This document shows, piece after piece, positions 25,610-35,584 of a DNA stretch of 64,000 nt. The stretch is from Collimonas sp. PA-H2 (GTDB taxonomy: Bacteria > Pseudomonadota > Gammaproteobacteria > Burkholderiales > Burkholderiaceae_D), in assembly GCF_002564105.1 (NCBI RefSeq), contig NZ_PDBX01000002.1, positions 248,001 to 312,000 of the forward strand. Reading direction: 5' to 3'. The notes under the pieces are model-generated. The model was not told where the DNA came from, made no database searches, and was given only the letters and a program-made list of their open reading frames with translations. Every line of letters begins with the position of its first letter. Position 1 is the first letter of the stretch. The position numbers and the translations under genes are program-made.

Positions 25610-27381
25610 GCCAGCACCTCCTTATCGACCGCCAGGCGCGACTCGGCGTCGCCGGGAACCGGCGGCGCGTTCTGGGCGATGAAATCTTCCTGCGCCCCGG
25701 GCACGCTATAAGTGTAGGCGCCACGGTACACCACCGGCAGATGCGGCCCCCAGTTGCCATGCACAGGAGGCGTTTGCGGCGTCTGCCATTCCAGCGATGC
25801 CGCGCGCCACGGATTGGCGCTGGCGCGCTTGCCGTAAAAAACGCTCCACACCATATTGAAGATGAAGATCAGCTGCGCCGTCGCCACGATCAGGGCGACT
25901 ACGGTAATGAAGGCGTTCATGGTCTGCGCCGAATCCGGAATGAACTTATAGTCTTCGAAAGCATAGTAACGGCGCGGCATGCCGAGGATGCCGAGGTAAT
26001 GCATAGGGAAAAAGATGGCATACGTGCCGAGGAAGGTTACCCAGAAATGCAGCTTCCCGAGGCCGTCGTGCAGCATGCGGCCGCTGATCTTGGGATACCA
26101 GTGATAGATGGCGCCGAAAATCACCAGCAGCGGCGACACTCCCATCACCATATGAAAATGCGCCACCACGAAATAGGTATTGGAGAGCGGAATATCGACG
26201 CTGACATTGCCGAGGAACAGGCCGGTCAGCCCGCCGATCAGGAAGGTGCTGACGAAGGCCAGCGCAAACAGCATCGGCACCGACAGGTGGATATCGCCTT
26301 TCCACAGGGTCAGCACCCAGTTATAAACCTTGAGGGCGGTGGGAACCGCGATGATCAGTGTGGTGGTGGCGAAGAAAAAGCCGAAATACGGATTCATGCC
26401 GCTGACGAACATGTGATGCGCCCACACCACCACGCTGAGCACGCCTATCGCGATGATCGCCCACACCATGGTGCGGTAGCCGAAGATGCTCTTGCGCGCA
26501 TGCACGCTGATCAGGTCGGAGACGATGCCGAACGCCGGCAAGGCCACGATATACACCTCGGGATGGCCGAAAAACCAGAACAGGTGCTGGAACAGCAAGG
26601 GACTGCCGCCTTTGTAGCCGCTGATCTGCCCCATCGACACCAGCGCCGGCATGAAGAAGCTGGTGCCCAGCGTGCGATCCAGCAGCATCATGACGCCGCT
26701 CACGAACAGCGCCGGAAACGCCATCAAGGCCAGGATGGTGGCGACGAAAATACCCCACACCGTAAGCGGCATGCGCAACAGGGTCATGCCCTCGGTGCGC
26801 GCCTGCAGCACCGTGGTGACATAGTTCAAGCCGCCCATGGTGGCGGCGACGATGAAGATCAGCAGCGACACCAGCATCAGGATGATGCCCCACTCATAGC
26901 CCGGCGTTCCCGGCAGGATCGCCTGCGGCGGGTAGAGCGTCCAGCCGGCGCCGGTCGGCCCGCCCGGCACGAAGAAACTTGCCATCAGCACGATCACCGA
27001 CAGCAGGTAGACCCAGAAACTCAGCATGTTCAGGTAAGGAAACACCATGTCGCGCGCCCCCACCATCAGCGGAATCAGGTAATTGCCGAAGCCCCCGAGG
27101 AACAGCGCTGTCAAGAGATAGATCACCATGATCATGCCGTGCATGGTCATGAACTGGTAATAGTGCGCCGCATCGATGAAGGCGAACTTGCCGGGAAACC
27201 CCAACTGCAGACGCATCAGGTTCGACAGCCCCACCCCCACCAGCCCGGCCAGGATGGCGACGCTGGCATACTGGATCGCAATCACCTTGTGATCCTGGCT
27301 CCAGACGTATTTGCGGAAGAAACCTTGCGGCAAATGGTCTTCATGCGGGTCTTGATGCGCGCTGTCGTCAGTGTAGGCCAT
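25606..27381 (-). CDS. ctaD: cytochrome c oxidase subunit I (caa3 type)
   Basis: A 591-aa catalytic subunit with 12 membrane segments. Conserved features: HGMIMVIYLLTALFLGG (heme a ligand region), FGHPEVYIVALPAFG (CuB His, the cross-linked Tyr and the A1-type Glu), WAHHMFVSGMNP (two CuB His) and VVAHFHMVMGV (heme a and a3 ligands). It reduces oxygen to water and pumps protons. The A1-type GHPEVY motif predicts a Glu-based D-channel. Follows subunit II by 26 bp. Confidence 0.93.
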   Translation of the reverse strand: MAYTDDSAHQDPHEDHLPQGFFRKYVWSQDHKVIAIQYASVAILAGLVGVGLSNLMRLQLGFPGKFAFIDAAHYYQFMTMHGMIMVIYLLTALFLGGFGNYLIPLMVGARDMVFPYLNMLSFWVYLLSVIVLMASFFVPGGPTGAGWTLYPPQAILPGTPGYEWGIILMLVSLLIFIVAATMGGLNYVTTVLQARTEGMTLLRMPLTVWGIFVATILALMAFPALFVSGVMMLLDRTLGTSFFMPALVSMGQISGYKGGSPLLFQHLFWFFGHPEVYIVALPAFGIVSDLISVHARKSIFGYRTMVWAIIAIGVLSVVVWAHHMFVSGMNPYFGFFFATTTLIIAVPTALKVYNWVLTLWKGDIHLSVPMLFALAFVSTFLIGGLTGLFLGNVSVDIPLSNTYFVVAHFHMVMGVSPLLVIFGAIYHWYPKISGRMLHDGLGKLHFWVTFLGTYAIFFPMHYLGILGMPRRYYAFEDYKFIPDSAQTMNAFITVVALIVATAQLIFIFNMVWSVFYGKRASANPWRAASLEWQTPQTPPVHGNWGPHLPVVYRGAYTYSVPGAQEDFIAQNAPPVPGDAESRLAVDKEVLA

Positions 27382-27407
27382 GGCTTTCCTTGCTTAGCGG
27401 ATGATGT

Positions 27408-28580
27408 TTATTGTTGCGCCTGCTGTTTCGGTGCGGCTGCCGGCGCCGCGCCTACCGATTTGATGTAAGCCACCAGCGCCGCCAGCTCGGCATCGCTCAT
27501 GTCGATTTTCGGCATCATCGGCGCGAAGCCTTTCACCACGCGCGCCTGCGGATCGCGGATGAACGCTTTCAGATATGCCTCGTCCACCAGCGCGGTGGCG
27601 CCGTTTTCCATGGTTTCGGTTTTGCCGTACAAGCCTTTCCAGGTCGGGCCGACGCGCGGCGTGCCGTCCACCGTATGGCAGGCCACGCAAGCCTTGGACT
27701 CCGCCAGCGCCTTGCCCTGCCCCGCCAGCACATCGCCGGCTGCAGCCACGGCAGCACCGGCGGCAACGCCGACAGTTGCCGCGGCCGGCGGCGCCATGCT
27801 CTGGGCAAAGGTCGGCTGCGCCTTCAGCCACTTCTGGTAGCTGGCGGCGTCTTCCACCACCACATAGCCGCGCATGCCGGCGTGGCCGACGCCGCACAGC
27901 TGCGCGCACAAGACTTCATAGCGGCCGATCTTGTTCGGCGTGAACCAGAATGAAGTGATCATGCCGGGCACCATGTTCATGCGGGCGCGGAACGGCGGCG
28001 CATAGAAATCGTGCAGCACATCCATCGAACGCAGCAGCATCCGCACCGGCTGGTCGACCTGCAGATGTAGTTCATTGTTATTGATAAGGATATTGTCCTG
28101 GCCGGCCGGATCGGCCGGATCCAGCCCGAAGGGATTGGCGGCGCTGATCAGCGCCACGCTGGAGCGCCCCAGTTTGCCGCTGGGGCCTGGATAGCGGAAA
28201 CGCCATTGCCATTGCTGGCCGACCACTTCGACATCGCGCGCATTCGCCGGCACGGTGACGTAGGCGGCATACACGAACAGCCCCGGCGCCAGCAAGCCCA
28301 TGATGGCAATGCTGGTGCCGACGATCAGCCAGCGTTCCAGCTTGAGGTTCTCCGGCCGATAAGCGGCCTGGCGGCCTTCGCGGTGGCGAAAACGCAGCAG
28401 GGTGTACACGATGAACAGATTGATGACGACGAAGAAGATGCCGGTGATGATCAGGGTGATGGTCAGCGTATCGTCCATTTGCCGCCAGTTCGATGCCAGC
28501 GGGGTCGCCCACCAGGGGCTGACGAAATGAAACAGCACCGAAGCGACGACGATCAGGATGAGTGCGACTGCCATGGCCAT
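27408..28580 (-). CDS. ctaC: cytochrome c oxidase subunit II with fused cytochrome c domain
   Basis: A 390-aa subunit II. Two N-terminal membrane helices (VALILIVVASVLFHFV; TITLIITGIFFVVINLFIVY), a cupredoxin domain with the CuA motif CAQLCGVGHAGM (Cys, Cys, His, Met spacing intact, Gln where many have Glu), an Ala-rich linker, and a C-terminal c-type heme domain with CVACH and an axial Met in FAPMMPKIDM. The fused heme domain defines a caa3-type oxidase. Start at 28580 has AGAGGGT upstream; 28670 would add 30 residues. First gene of the operon. Confidence 0.93.
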   Translation of the reverse strand: MAMAVALILIVVASVLFHFVSPWWATPLASNWRQMDDTLTITLIITGIFFVVINLFIVYTLLRFRHREGRQAAYRPENLKLERWLIVGTSIAIMGLLAPGLFVYAAYVTVPANARDVEVVGQQWQWRFRYPGPSGKLGRSSVALISAANPFGLDPADPAGQDNILINNNELHLQVDQPVRMLLRSMDVLHDFYAPPFRARMNMVPGMITSFWFTPNKIGRYEVLCAQLCGVGHAGMRGYVVVEDAASYQKWLKAQPTFAQSMAPPAAATVGVAAGAAVAAAGDVLAGQGKALAESKACVACHTVDGTPRVGPTWKGLYGKTETMENGATALVDEAYLKAFIRDPQARVVKGFAPMMPKIDMSDAELAALVAYIKSVGAAPAAAPKQQAQQ

Positions 28581-28783
28581 AGCTACCCTCTTTCCTGCGG
28601 AGCGCTCCGCGGAAGTGATGCAAATGTAATGAAGTACTCTCTGAATGCTTGTAACGACAGCCGCAACCACGCTCCGGCCTACCGTATATCCGCATATGGG
28701 TACGCGAACGGATCAGGGCTTAACTCCTGATCCGTCGGCACTCACGGCAAATGATGGTTAAACGGATAGCTAAACGCGCGCCG

Positions 28784-29284
28784 CTATTGTCCCAAAGGCC
28801 GTTCCAGCTTCCAGTAGATGATCGCCGCCGACATACCGAATACCAGGTGGGCGGCCAGCGTCGCCCAGCCGCGCATATCAGCAAACCACGAGAAGAAGCG
28901 GACCATGCCATAAAAATTGAACAGATAGACAGCCAAGCCGAACACAGCGCCGGTCAGCAAGACCATGCCGACGCTGGAGTCAAAGTGGAAAGGCGCGATG
29001 ATGGCGGCCAGGATCAGGGCCAGCACAATCCCCAGCACATAATGGGTGCCCAGCGCCACGGCGACCACGCCGATGTTGAAGGTGGTTGATTGCAAGGCAT
29101 CCGGCCCCATCACGATGGCGGCGATCATATGCGATGTAGCCCAAGGGCTGGTGTCCTGGAAGATCGACGACCATAGCAGTTCCAGCACCATCATGACCGC
29201 ACCGGCGGCAAAACCGGAGACTGCTGCTGCCGGCCAGTCTGGCAGGCGATGCTCCAAGTGATGCGAATGCATGTGAAGTTCCAT
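28784..29284 (-). CDS. four-helix membrane protein of unknown function
   Basis: A 166-aa protein with a His-rich N-terminus (MELHMHSHHLEHRLPDW) and four membrane segments (about residues 22-40, 50-80, 85-110 and 120-160). AGGAGG lies 6 nt before the ATG at 29284, a very strong site. It is 200 bp upstream of the oxidase operon on the same strand. The His-rich tail could bind copper or another metal, which would suit the context, but this is only inference. Confidence 0.7.
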   Translation of the reverse strand: MELHMHSHHLEHRLPDWPAAAVSGFAAGAVMMVLELLWSSIFQDTSPWATSHMIAAIVMGPDALQSTTFNIGVVAVALGTHYVLGIVLALILAAIIAPFHFDSSVGMVLLTGAVFGLAVYLFNFYGMVRFFSWFADMRGWATLAAHLVFGMSAAIIYWKLERPLGQ

Positions 29285-29466
29285 GATGACCTCCTGAAAG
29301 CGATGACAAGCAGCTACGCCACGGCAACAATAGCCGCGACGCCGGTCCGCCACGCAGACACCGCGCCGGACTCTCTTTCAGAGTAGTACAGAATCATAGA
29401 CATGCAAAGGCAGTAACTATGCTGCGACGCAGCAACCAGGCCGCTCTGCGGCCGGTCAGAAGTTTG

Positions 29467-30300
29467 TTACCAGTTATGCCAGACCGGGGTAACGCTATCA
29501 GGCAAAGGCGGCAAGGCGCCGAGGTCGACCCGCGATTCGGCCGGGCTGTGGAAATCGGAACCGCGCGAAGCCAGGAAACCGTACCTGGAGGCAACCTTGG
29601 CGTAATAGTCATACTGATCCGGCGTATGGCTGCCGGTCATGACTTCGATCGCAGCGCCGCCAAGCTGCTTGAATTCGCTGAAGAAAGCGTCAAAGGCCAG
29701 GTCGCTCAGCTTGTAGCGCCCCGGATGCGCCACCACGGCAATACCGCCGGCGTCGCGTATCCACTGCACCGATTGCGCCAGCGAGGCCCAACGGTGAGGC
29801 ACATAGCCCGGATTGCCTTCGGTAAGATAGTTGCGGAATACTTCGCTGGTGTCGGCGCAACGGCCGATCTCCACCAGGTAACGGGCGAAATGGGTGCGCG
29901 AAATCAGGTCGGGATTGCCGACATGCTTCAAGGCGCCTTCGAAAGCGTCGGGAATGCCGACCGTCGCCAGTTGCGCCGCCATTTCATGCGCGCGCCGTTC
30001 ACGGCCGCCACGGGTTGCCGCCAAGCCCTGCACCAGCTGCGGATTGGTTTCGTCGATTTGCAAGCCGACGATATGGATGGTGTGGTTAGCCCAGGTAATC
30101 GAAATTTCCACGCCGGCGACATACGGCAGGTCCAGCGCCGCCGCAGCCGCCCTGGCTTCAGCGATACCGTCGATTTCGTCGTGATCGGTCAGCGCCCACA
30201 TGTCCACTCCATTCGCCTTGGCGCGCGCCGCCACCGCCATCGGCGTCAGCGTACCGTCGGAAACATTGGAGTGGCAATGGAGATCAACATTCAACATCAT
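29467..30300 (-). CDS. rnm: PHP-domain phosphatase / 5'-3' exoribonuclease (YciV/TrpH type)
   Basis: A 277-aa PHP-family enzyme. Metal-binding motifs: VDLHCHSNVSDG (residues 5-16), WALTDHDEIDG (near 36), GVEISI (near 65), VVAHPGRY (near 195) and RGSDFHSP near 250. Relatives hydrolyse 3',5'-nucleoside bisphosphates and trim short RNAs and 5S rRNA ends (RNase AM). ATGATG gives two adjacent starts; the second (30297) fits the AGGA spacing better. In many relatives it neighbours the YciO-type gene, which here lies 9 kb away. Confidence 0.87.
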   Translation of the reverse strand: MMLNVDLHCHSNVSDGTLTPMAVAARAKANGVDMWALTDHDEIDGIAEARAAAAALDLPYVAGVEISITWANHTIHIVGLQIDETNPQLVQGLAATRGGRERRAHEMAAQLATVGIPDAFEGALKHVGNPDLISRTHFARYLVEIGRCADTSEVFRNYLTEGNPGYVPHRWASLAQSVQWIRDAGGIAVVAHPGRYKLSDLAFDAFFSEFKQLGGAAIEVMTGSHTPDQYDYYAKVASRYGFLASRGSDFHSPAESRVDLGALPPLPDSVTPVWHNW

Positions 30301-30424
30301 TAGTCCTACAGGGGGAAGTACGGTAAAAAGCTGGCTAGCCGCCTGGCAGCAGCCTCATATCAGGATTGTACGCCTCTTGGCCGGCATATGCTGCAGCGCA
30401 CATTTCCCCCGTTTCAGCGCTTCC

Positions 30425-31321
30425 TCAAGCTGCGCCCTGCTCCTGCAGGAATTCTTCGATCAAATGCGCCAGCGTCTGCGGCTGGTCGTGATGCAGCATG
30501 TGGCCAGCTTCCGCAATGAACACCATCCTGGCGCGCGGCAGGACGGCGATACGGCGGTCGACTTCCTCGCGCATGGTTTCCTGGCCGCCCATCCATTGCC
30601 ACATATTGGTTTCCGCCGCCTCGACGCACAGCACCGGCGCCGTGGTGCTGCGCCAGCAGGCCAGCATTTCTTCCACCCGAGGCAATACCGGATTGATGAT
30701 CTTGTGCGCCGGATCGGCCAGGATTTCCCAGCGGCCGAGATCGTTCTGGCGTGCCCAGTGCTGCGCCAGGAAGGCCGCCCGGCTGTCGCTCAGGCGCGGA
30801 TTGGTTTTCTGCAGGCGAGCCGCCACCGCCGCCAGGTCTGGATAGCTTTGCAGGGACGCCGATTCGATCAGCTGATCCAGCCATTTGGCGTAACGTGTTG
30901 GCGCCAGGTCAGCCGCCAGACGGGTGCCGCCGAAACCTTCCAGGTTGATCAGTGTCTTGATCCGCTGCGGCCGCGTGCCCGCATACAAGCCGACGGCATA
31001 GCCGCCCATGCTGTGGCCGAGCAGGTTGACCGCTTCATCCGTCGCATAGTGCTGCAGGATGGCGTCGAGGTCGGCCAGGTAATCGGGAAACCAGTAGCTG
31101 TCCACCGGCGGTCCCTCGGTCAGGCCGAAGCCGCGCCAGTCCGGGGCGATCACATGCCAGTCGCGCTGCAGGCAATCCACCACGAACTGGAACGAGGCGG
31201 AGACATCCATCCAGCCGTGCATCATGAAGATTTTCGGGGCGCCGGCGCGGCCCCAGTGGCGCACGTGATAGCGCAAGCCGCGCAAGGGAATGAATTCTGA
31301 ACGGGATAATTTCATCGACAT
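30425..31321 (-). CDS. alpha/beta hydrolase
   Basis: A 298-aa alpha/beta hydrolase. The oxyanion region is FMMHGWMDVSASFQ (near residue 32), the nucleophile elbow GHSMGG (near 105), and the catalytic His is in AEAGHMLHHDQPQ (near 275). DWRGFGLTEG is the loop after strand 4. Substrate unknown; esterase, lipase or dehalogenase-type chemistry is possible but Ser as nucleophile favours an esterase. Same strand and 33 bp downstream of the patatin gene, so possibly cotranscribed with it. Confidence 0.82.
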   Translation of the reverse strand: MSMKLSRSEFIPLRGLRYHVRHWGRAGAPKIFMMHGWMDVSASFQFVVDCLQRDWHVIAPDWRGFGLTEGPPVDSYWFPDYLADLDAILQHYATDEAVNLLGHSMGGYAVGLYAGTRPQRIKTLINLEGFGGTRLAADLAPTRYAKWLDQLIESASLQSYPDLAAVAARLQKTNPRLSDSRAAFLAQHWARQNDLGRWEILADPAHKIINPVLPRVEEMLACWRSTTAPVLCVEAAETNMWQWMGGQETMREEVDRRIAVLPRARMVFIAEAGHMLHHDQPQTLAHLIEEFLQEQGAA

Positions 31322-31354
31322 AGGACTTGTACAGTTTGCGTGATTAGATGGATG

Positions 31355-32380
31355 CTATGCCAGGAACTGGCCGAGATCAAAGTTGGACTTCAGCTCGCCG
31401 CCGGAAAATTCTTCCTGCAGCCAGTGCTCCGCGCGCGTCCGTCCGGCATCGCGCAAGGCATGGATGAAGGAGGCTTTGGTGTTGAGCTTGCTGGCCACGC
31501 TCAGCTGGCTCATCAGGGCATCGGAATCGATCACGTGGATCTGCAATTCCATCAGGCGGTCATGCATTTTTCCGCGTGCCTCGGGATCTGCCTCGGATTC
31601 CCGCTTGGCCAGCGCCAGCCCGCCCAGCTCGGTGAAAAAAGTCGAACTGAAACTGATTTCGCTCAGGCGCTGGCCGATCTCTTCGGTGCTGGTCGGCGTC
31701 AGCGGCCGCCGGAACGGATGCAGCAGCACCGCCAGCACATCCGGCGAGGTACACAGGTGCAACAAGGGGAAAATCGGCGGGTTGGCAGTCAGGCCGCCAT
31801 CCCAGTAGGCTTCGCCGTCGATCTCGACCGCATGGTGCATCGACGGCAGGCAAGCCGAGGCCAGCAAGGCGTCTTGCGTCAGGTCCTCATTGCGGAAGAT
31901 GCGCAGGCGGCCGGTGCTGACCTGGGTGGCGGCGATGAACAGCTTGATCTTGCCCTCTACCCGCAGCCGGTCGAAATCGATCTGCTTGCTGAGGATATCG
32001 CGCAAGGGATTCAGGTCGAAAGGATTGAGCTGGTAAGGCGAGAACATGCGGGTCACCGAAAACATATGCTTGAGCAGCGCCGAGGAAGTCGCCTGCGAGG
32101 CAATGCCCGCTTCGCTTAAGGCATCCGGCCGCATGAAGCTGTACAGGTCGCGGGTGCTGACGCTGTCCCAGAAATCCGCCAACGCCTGGCGTGCGCCGTC
32201 GCGGCCGCCGGTCGCCAGTCCGTAGCTCATCACCACTGCATTCATGGCGCCGGCGCTGGCGCCGCTGATGCCTTCGATATCGATGCGCGGTTCTTCCAGC
32301 AGGCGGTCCAGCGCGCCCCAGGTAAAGGCGCCGTGTGAACCGCCGCCCTGCAGGGCTAGCGTGATTATCTTGTTTTGCAT
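31355..32380 (-). CDS. patatin-like phospholipase family protein
   Basis: A 341-aa patatin-domain protein. Oxyanion motif ALQGGGSHGAFTWGAL (near residue 9), nucleophile GISGASAGAMN (GxSxG, near 40) and the catalytic Asp in YWDGGLTANPP (near 195). Such enzymes hydrolyse acyl chains of phospholipids or neutral lipids. AGGAAC lies upstream of the ATG. It seems to form a two-gene unit with the alpha/beta hydrolase that follows. Confidence 0.88.
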   Translation of the reverse strand: MQNKIITLALQGGGSHGAFTWGALDRLLEEPRIDIEGISGASAGAMNAVVMSYGLATGGRDGARQALADFWDSVSTRDLYSFMRPDALSEAGIASQATSSALLKHMFSVTRMFSPYQLNPFDLNPLRDILSKQIDFDRLRVEGKIKLFIAATQVSTGRLRIFRNEDLTQDALLASACLPSMHHAVEIDGEAYWDGGLTANPPIFPLLHLCTSPDVLAVLLHPFRRPLTPTSTEEIGQRLSEISFSSTFFTELGGLALAKRESEADPEARGKMHDRLMELQIHVIDSDALMSQLSVASKLNTKASFIHALRDAGRTRAEHWLQEEFSGGELKSNFDLGQFLA

Positions 32381-32765
32381 GAATAGTTCCTGAAGATGGT
32401 TATCTGTCGCATGTCGTCATGCGCTGAAATTCGGTCGCATGGAGCACAATCTATTGCGGCGTCTGCCCATACCCTCCCACATATTCCACTAATTTACCAA
32501 TCTTTCGCATAGAGCGTTTTCTTGGAATCAGTTTCATGCCCATCTTGACGACTTGCTTTGCGAGCAGCCGCCAACGCATTGTGCACCACAACGGCACGCA
32601 TTTTGCTTTTCAGCATTCAAGATCGGACGTGCACAAGCATCGCTGCCGCCATTGCACCGCTTTCTTTCGCCGGCGAACCAAAGTTGCGCAGCGGCGCGCC
32701 GCAATCGGGCAATAGATTTTTCTTTGGATTTTCGTGCAGCTGAAACCATCTCGTGGAGAAGAATC
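32381..32765. other. intergenic region upstream of the ethanolamine genes
   Basis: A 385-bp gap between the divergent patatin and ethanolamine permease genes. It must hold promoters for both. I see no clear operator palindrome, terminator or small gene; long readings through it on the plus strand are extensions of the permease frame without family similarity. Confidence 0.4.
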
Positions 32766-34136
32766 ATGAATGCAAATACCGGCGCCCCAGCCCTGAAACA
32801 GACCCTGGGCACGATACAGTTGTGGGGAATTGCGGTCGGCCTGGTCATATCGGGCGAGTATTTCGGCTGGAGCTATGGCTGGGCCTCGGCCGGCACCCTT
32901 GGGTTTACCGTGACGGCGCTGTTTATCGCCGCCATGTATACCGCCTTCATCTTCAGCTTCACGGAATTGACTACCTCGATCCCGCATGCCGGCGGCCCTT
33001 TCGCCTACAGCAAGAAAGCCTTCGGCCCGCTGGGCGGCTATATCGCCGGCGCCGCCACCCTGATCGAATTCGTGTTTGCGCCGCCAGCGATTGCACTGGC
33101 GATCGGCGCCTATCTGAATGTCCAGTTTCCCGCGCTCGATCCCAAAACCGCTGCAGTCGGCGCCTACCTGGTGTTCATGACGCTGAATATCGTCGGCGTG
33201 CAGATCGCCGCCATGTTTGAACTGTGTGTGACCCTGCTGGCGATTTTCGAGCTGCTGGTGTTCATGGGCGTGGTTTCGCCGGGCTTTTCGATTGCGCATT
33301 TCGTCAAGGGCGGCTGGTCCGGCCAGGACCATTTCAGCCTGGCCTCGATTCCCGGCATGTTTGCGGCCATTCCGTTCGCGATCTGGTTTTTCCTGGCCAT
33401 CGAAGGGGTGGCGATGGCAGCCGAGGAAGCCAAGAATCCCCAGCGCTCCATCCCGATCGCCTACATCACCGGCATCATCACGCTGGTGCTGCTGGCGATC
33501 GGCGTCATGGTGTTTGCCGGCGGCGCCGGCGACTGGACCAAGCTGGCCAACATCAACGATCCGCTGCCGCAAGCCATGAAACTGATCGTCGGCGAACACA
33601 GCAGCTGGCTGCACATGCTGGTGTGGCTGGGCCTGTTCGGCCTGATCGCCTCCTTCCACGGCATCATCCTCGGCTATTCACGGCAGATATTCGCGCTGGC
33701 CCGGGATGGCTACCTGCCGGGCTATTTCGCCAAGATCCATGCGCGCTTCAACACCCCGCACCGGGCGATCCTGGCTGGTGGCGTGATCGGCATCGCCGCC
33801 ATCTACAGCGATGAGCTGATCACCCTCGGCGGCCAGACCCTGACCGCCAATATCGTCACCATGTCGGTCTTCGGCGCCATCACCATGTACATCATCAGTA
33901 TGCTCAGCCTGTTCCGCCTGCGCCGCAGCGCGCCCGACATGCCGCGGCCGTTCCGCGCGCCGTTGTATCCGTGGCTGCCGGCGTTTGCACTGGTTGGCGC
34001 CTGCGTCTGCATGGCCACCATGATTTATTACAACCTGCTGATCTTCGGCGTGTTCGCGGCCTTCCTGGCCTGCGGCTATGTGGTGTTCCTGATGACCAAG
34101 AATAGTCGTACACTGGAACCCAGCGCTGTGGCGTAA
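32766..34136 (+). CDS. eat: ethanolamine permease (APC superfamily)
   Basis: A 456-aa transporter with about 12 membrane segments. LWGIAVGLVISGEYFGWSYG near residue 16 and PHAGGPFAYSKKAFGPLGG near 75 are characteristic of the Eat/EutP-like ethanolamine permeases in the APC group. GTGGAGA 6 nt before the ATG at 32766 fixes the start. It precedes eutB and eutC on the same strand, so it most likely imports ethanolamine for their use. Confidence 0.9.
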   Translation: MNANTGAPALKQTLGTIQLWGIAVGLVISGEYFGWSYGWASAGTLGFTVTALFIAAMYTAFIFSFTELTTSIPHAGGPFAYSKKAFGPLGGYIAGAATLIEFVFAPPAIALAIGAYLNVQFPALDPKTAAVGAYLVFMTLNIVGVQIAAMFELCVTLLAIFELLVFMGVVSPGFSIAHFVKGGWSGQDHFSLASIPGMFAAIPFAIWFFLAIEGVAMAAEEAKNPQRSIPIAYITGIITLVLLAIGVMVFAGGAGDWTKLANINDPLPQAMKLIVGEHSSWLHMLVWLGLFGLIASFHGIILGYSRQIFALARDGYLPGYFAKIHARFNTPHRAILAGGVIGIAAIYSDELITLGGQTLTANIVTMSVFGAITMYIISMLSLFRLRRSAPDMPRPFRAPLYPWLPAFALVGACVCMATMIYYNLLIFGVFAAFLACGYVVFLMTKNSRTLEPSAVA

Positions 34137-34170
34137 GCCAATCCGACAAACTGCATGGAGGACCGCATCG

Positions 34171-35574
34171 GTGGGCAACAGCAAGCATCCTTTCAGTCAT
34201 ATGGTCGGAACCAAAAGCTATATTTTCCGCGACCTCAAGGACCTGATGGCCAAGGCCACGCCGCCACGCTCCGGCGACTACCTGGCGGGCCTGGCCGCCG
34301 CCAGCGCGGAAGAACGGGTGGTGGCGCAGATGACCCTGGCCGCCGTGCCGCTGGCCACCTTCCTCAGCAATTTGCTGATCCCTTATGAACAGGATGAAAT
34401 CAGCCGCCTGATCGTCGACGATCACGACGCCGCCGCCTTTGCCCGCATCAGCCATTTGACCGTGGGCGACTTTCGCAACTGGCTGTTGAGCGATGCGGTT
34501 GACGAACAGATGCTGACCGCCGTGGCGCCCGGCGTCACGCCGGAAATGGCGGCCGCCGTATCCAAGATCATGCGGGTGCAGGACCTGATCCTGGTCGCAA
34601 AAAAATGCCGGGTGGTGACCCGCTTCCGCAACACCATCGGCCTGGCCAACAGCCTGTCGACCCGCCTGCAGCCTAACCATCCGACCGACGATGCCAGCGG
34701 CATCGCCGCCAGCATCCTCGACGGTCTTTTATACGGCAGCGGCGATGCGGTGATAGGCATCAATCCGGCCACCGACAACCTGCCGCAAGTGATCAAGATC
34801 GTCAGCATGCTCGACGACATCATCCAGCGCTACCAGATTCCGACCCAGTCCTGCGTGCTGACCCACGTCACCAATACCATACAAGCTATCAATCGCGGCG
34901 CGCCGGTGGACCTGGTGTTCCAGTCGATTGCCGGCACCGAGGCCGCCAACCTCAGCTTCGGCATCAACCTGGCGCTGCTGGCGGAAGCGCGTACAGCGGC
35001 CTTGTCGCTGCAGCGCGGCACGGTCGGCGACAACGTCATGTATTTCGAAACCGGCCAGGGCAGCGCGCTATCGGCCAATGCACATCATGGCATCGACCAG
35101 CAGACCTGCGAAGCGCGGGCCTATGCGGTGGCGCGCAAGTTCCAGCCGCTGCTGGTGAATTCGGTGGTCGGCTTTATCGGCCCCGAATATCTGTACGACG
35201 GCAAGCAGATCATCCGCGCCGGACTGGAAGATCATTTCTGCGCCAAGCTGCTGGGCCTGCCGATGGGCTGCGATGTCTGCTACACCAACCACGCCGAAGC
35301 CGACCAGGACGACATGGATGTATTGCTGACCCTGCTCGGCGCCGCCGGCTGCACCTTTGTCATGGGGATTCCGGGTTCGGACGACATCATGCTCAACTAC
35401 CAGACTACCTCCTTCCACGATGCCTTGTATGTGCGGCGCCTGCTGGGATCGAAGCCGGCGCCGGAATTCGAGGCCTGGCTGAAGAGCATGCAGATTTTCA
35501 GTGAAGGCGAACAGGTCAAGCTGGGCACAGCCTTGCCATCGATATTCAAACAAGCGCTGCTGCGCCTATCCTGA
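34171..35574 (+). CDS. eutB: ethanolamine ammonia-lyase large subunit
   Basis: A 467-aa EutB, which with EutC and adenosylcobalamin converts ethanolamine to acetaldehyde and ammonia. Recognisable stretches: [19 protein letters not shown] near residue 20, [20 protein letters not shown], and [19 protein letters not shown] (substrate and cobalamin contacts). It starts with GTG at 34171, preceded by GGAGG; the residues before MVGTKSYIF also fit the family. No microcompartment shell genes, no eutR and no acetaldehyde dehydrogenase are in this window, so it is the short, shell-less arrangement. Confidence 0.95.
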   Translation: MGNSKHPFSHMVGTKSYIFRDLKDLMAKATPPRSGDYLAGLAAASAEERVVAQMTLAAVPLATFLSNLLIPYEQDEISRLIVDDHDAAAFARISHLTVGDFRNWLLSDAVDEQMLTAVAPGVTPEMAAAVSKIMRVQDLILVAKKCRVVTRFRNTIGLANSLSTRLQPNHPTDDASGIAASILDGLLYGSGDAVIGINPATDNLPQVIKIVSMLDDIIQRYQIPTQSCVLTHVTNTIQAINRGAPVDLVFQSIAGTEAANLSFGINLALLAEARTAALSLQRGTVGDNVMYFETGQGSALSANAHHGIDQQTCEARAYAVARKFQPLLVNSVVGFIGPEYLYDGKQIIRAGLEDHFCAKLLGLPMGCDVCYTNHAEADQDDMDVLLTLLGAAGCTFVMGIPGSDDIMLNYQTTSFHDALYVRRLLGSKPAPEFEAWLKSMQIFSEGEQVKLGTALPSIFKQALLRLS

Positions 35575-35584
35575 GGCTGCCTGC

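Noticed and set aside
25582..27468. 628-codon plus-strand frame opposite oxidase subunit I
   Set aside because: Shadow of the real minus-strand gene, His/Arg/Gln-rich and without any domain.
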